From Candidatus Thalassarchaeaceae archaeon (GTDB lineage: Archaea > Thermoplasmatota > Poseidoniia > Poseidoniales > Thalassarchaeaceae), in the NCBI GenBank assembly GCA_029250425.1, contig JAQXFF010000258.1:1-6223 (forward strand): a DNA stretch of 6,223 nt, in the 5' to 3' direction. Positions 5,922 through 6,223 of this stretch are shown here, one piece after another. How positions within the stretch are numbered: the first letter of the stretch is position 1; every line of letters begins with the position of its first letter. The notes under the pieces are model-generated. The model did no database searches, was not told the DNA's origin, and was given only the letters and a program-made list of their open reading frames with translations. The position numbers were made by a program, and so were the translations under genes.

Positions 5922-6223
5922 GTGAGATGCATTGTATTGGCCGCAGGGGCCAGTACAAGATTGGGTCAACCCAAAGCTCTCGTTGATGTAGGTGGAAAGC
6001 CTCTCATTCAGTATCTTGTTGAACGGCTGGAAAACGCTGGGCTGAAACCTGTAATCGTCACTCGTGCCGAACTCAGTGTGGACATTCTGTTGGCATTGCC
6101 TGAACGAACCGTGGTCATCAATCCCAATCCAGATGCAGGGAGGACTGGGTCCTTGCAGTGTGGACTGAAGCAGATTCTCGACACCAAAGGTGGTCAGCGA
6201 GCATTCAGTTTACTCGTCGCACC
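5922..6223 (+). CDS. MobA/MocA-like nucleotidyltransferase, N-terminal part cut by the window end
   Basis: The frame opens at GTG 5922 and runs off the window after 100 codons. Residues 6-18 carry LAAGASTRLGQPK, the nucleotide-binding signature of MobA-like NTP transferases (pattern LAAGxSxRxGxxK), followed by GGKPLIQYLVERL. Further on, NPNPDAGRTGSLQCGL matches the N-P...G..SL..GL segment of the MocA-like branch. Relatives attach CMP or GMP to molybdopterin, or activate other small phosphorylated substrates. Without the C-terminal half, molybdenum-cofactor cytidylyltransferase is a suggestion only. The gene starts nine bases after the acyl-CoA dehydrogenase stop with a GAGGTGG site, so it is probably in the same transcript. 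GTG is the only start that keeps the full first strand (RCIVLAAG). Confidence 0.85.
   Translation, partial: MRCIVLAAGASTRLGQPKALVDVGGKPLIQYLVERLENAGLKPVIVTRAELSVDILLALPERTVVINPNPDAGRTGSLQCGLKQILDTKGGQRAFSLLVA

Overview
The window is a compact, one-directional stretch of DNA. All the convincing genes lie on the + strand and the gaps are short: 61 nt, none, 68 nt, 30 nt and 9 nt. Shine-Dalgarno-like GGAGG, GAGG or AGGTGG motifs precede most starts. Gene content is a receiver-domain response regulator, a VTT/TVP38 membrane protein, a fused 2-oxoacid dehydrogenase E1 and an acyl-CoA dehydrogenase. This fits a free-living, respiring heterotrophic prokaryote, but nothing in the sequence fixes the lineage. 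A bacterium is the default reading; an uncultured archaeon with bacterial-type genes is not excluded. I see no mobile elements, CRISPR arrays, tRNAs or rRNAs.

Layout. (1) 1-234 is the C-terminal end of a rhodanese-domain protein, probably a MoeZ/MOCS3-like adenylyltransferase-sulfurtransferase. (2) 235-295 is a short gap with two perfect inverted repeats; the second ends three bases before the next start codon. (3) 296-1297 is a response-regulator receiver domain joined to an acidic, largely helical C-terminal half that I do not recognise. (4) 1300-2082 is a VTT/TVP38 (DedA-like) membrane protein starting right behind it. (5) 2083-2154 is a possible 23-codon ORF with its own strong ribosome binding site and an ATGA overlap with the next gene. 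(6) 2151-4733 is an 860-residue protein with the alpha and beta halves of a thiamine-diphosphate 2-oxoacid dehydrogenase E1 fused in one chain, plus an unassigned N-terminal extension of about 140 residues. (7) 4764-5912 is a complete acyl-CoA dehydrogenase. (8) 5922-6223 is the start of a MobA/MocA-like nucleotidyltransferase, cut by the window end.

How the genes may work together. E1 would decarboxylate a 2-oxoacid and pass the acyl group to a lipoyl E2 encoded elsewhere, giving an acyl-CoA. The adjacent acyl-CoA dehydrogenase could then oxidise that or a related acyl-CoA. Branched-chain amino-acid breakdown is the simplest pathway, but the substrate cannot be read from the sequence. The incomplete genes at both ends belong to families that include molybdenum-cofactor enzymes, which may be coincidence. 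The regulator and membrane protein look co-transcribed, and their link to the metabolic genes is unknown. No clear new system is visible. The points most worth checking are the regulator's unassigned output half, the fused E1 with non-consensus cofactor residues, the hairpin abutting the regulator start, and the small coupled ORF.
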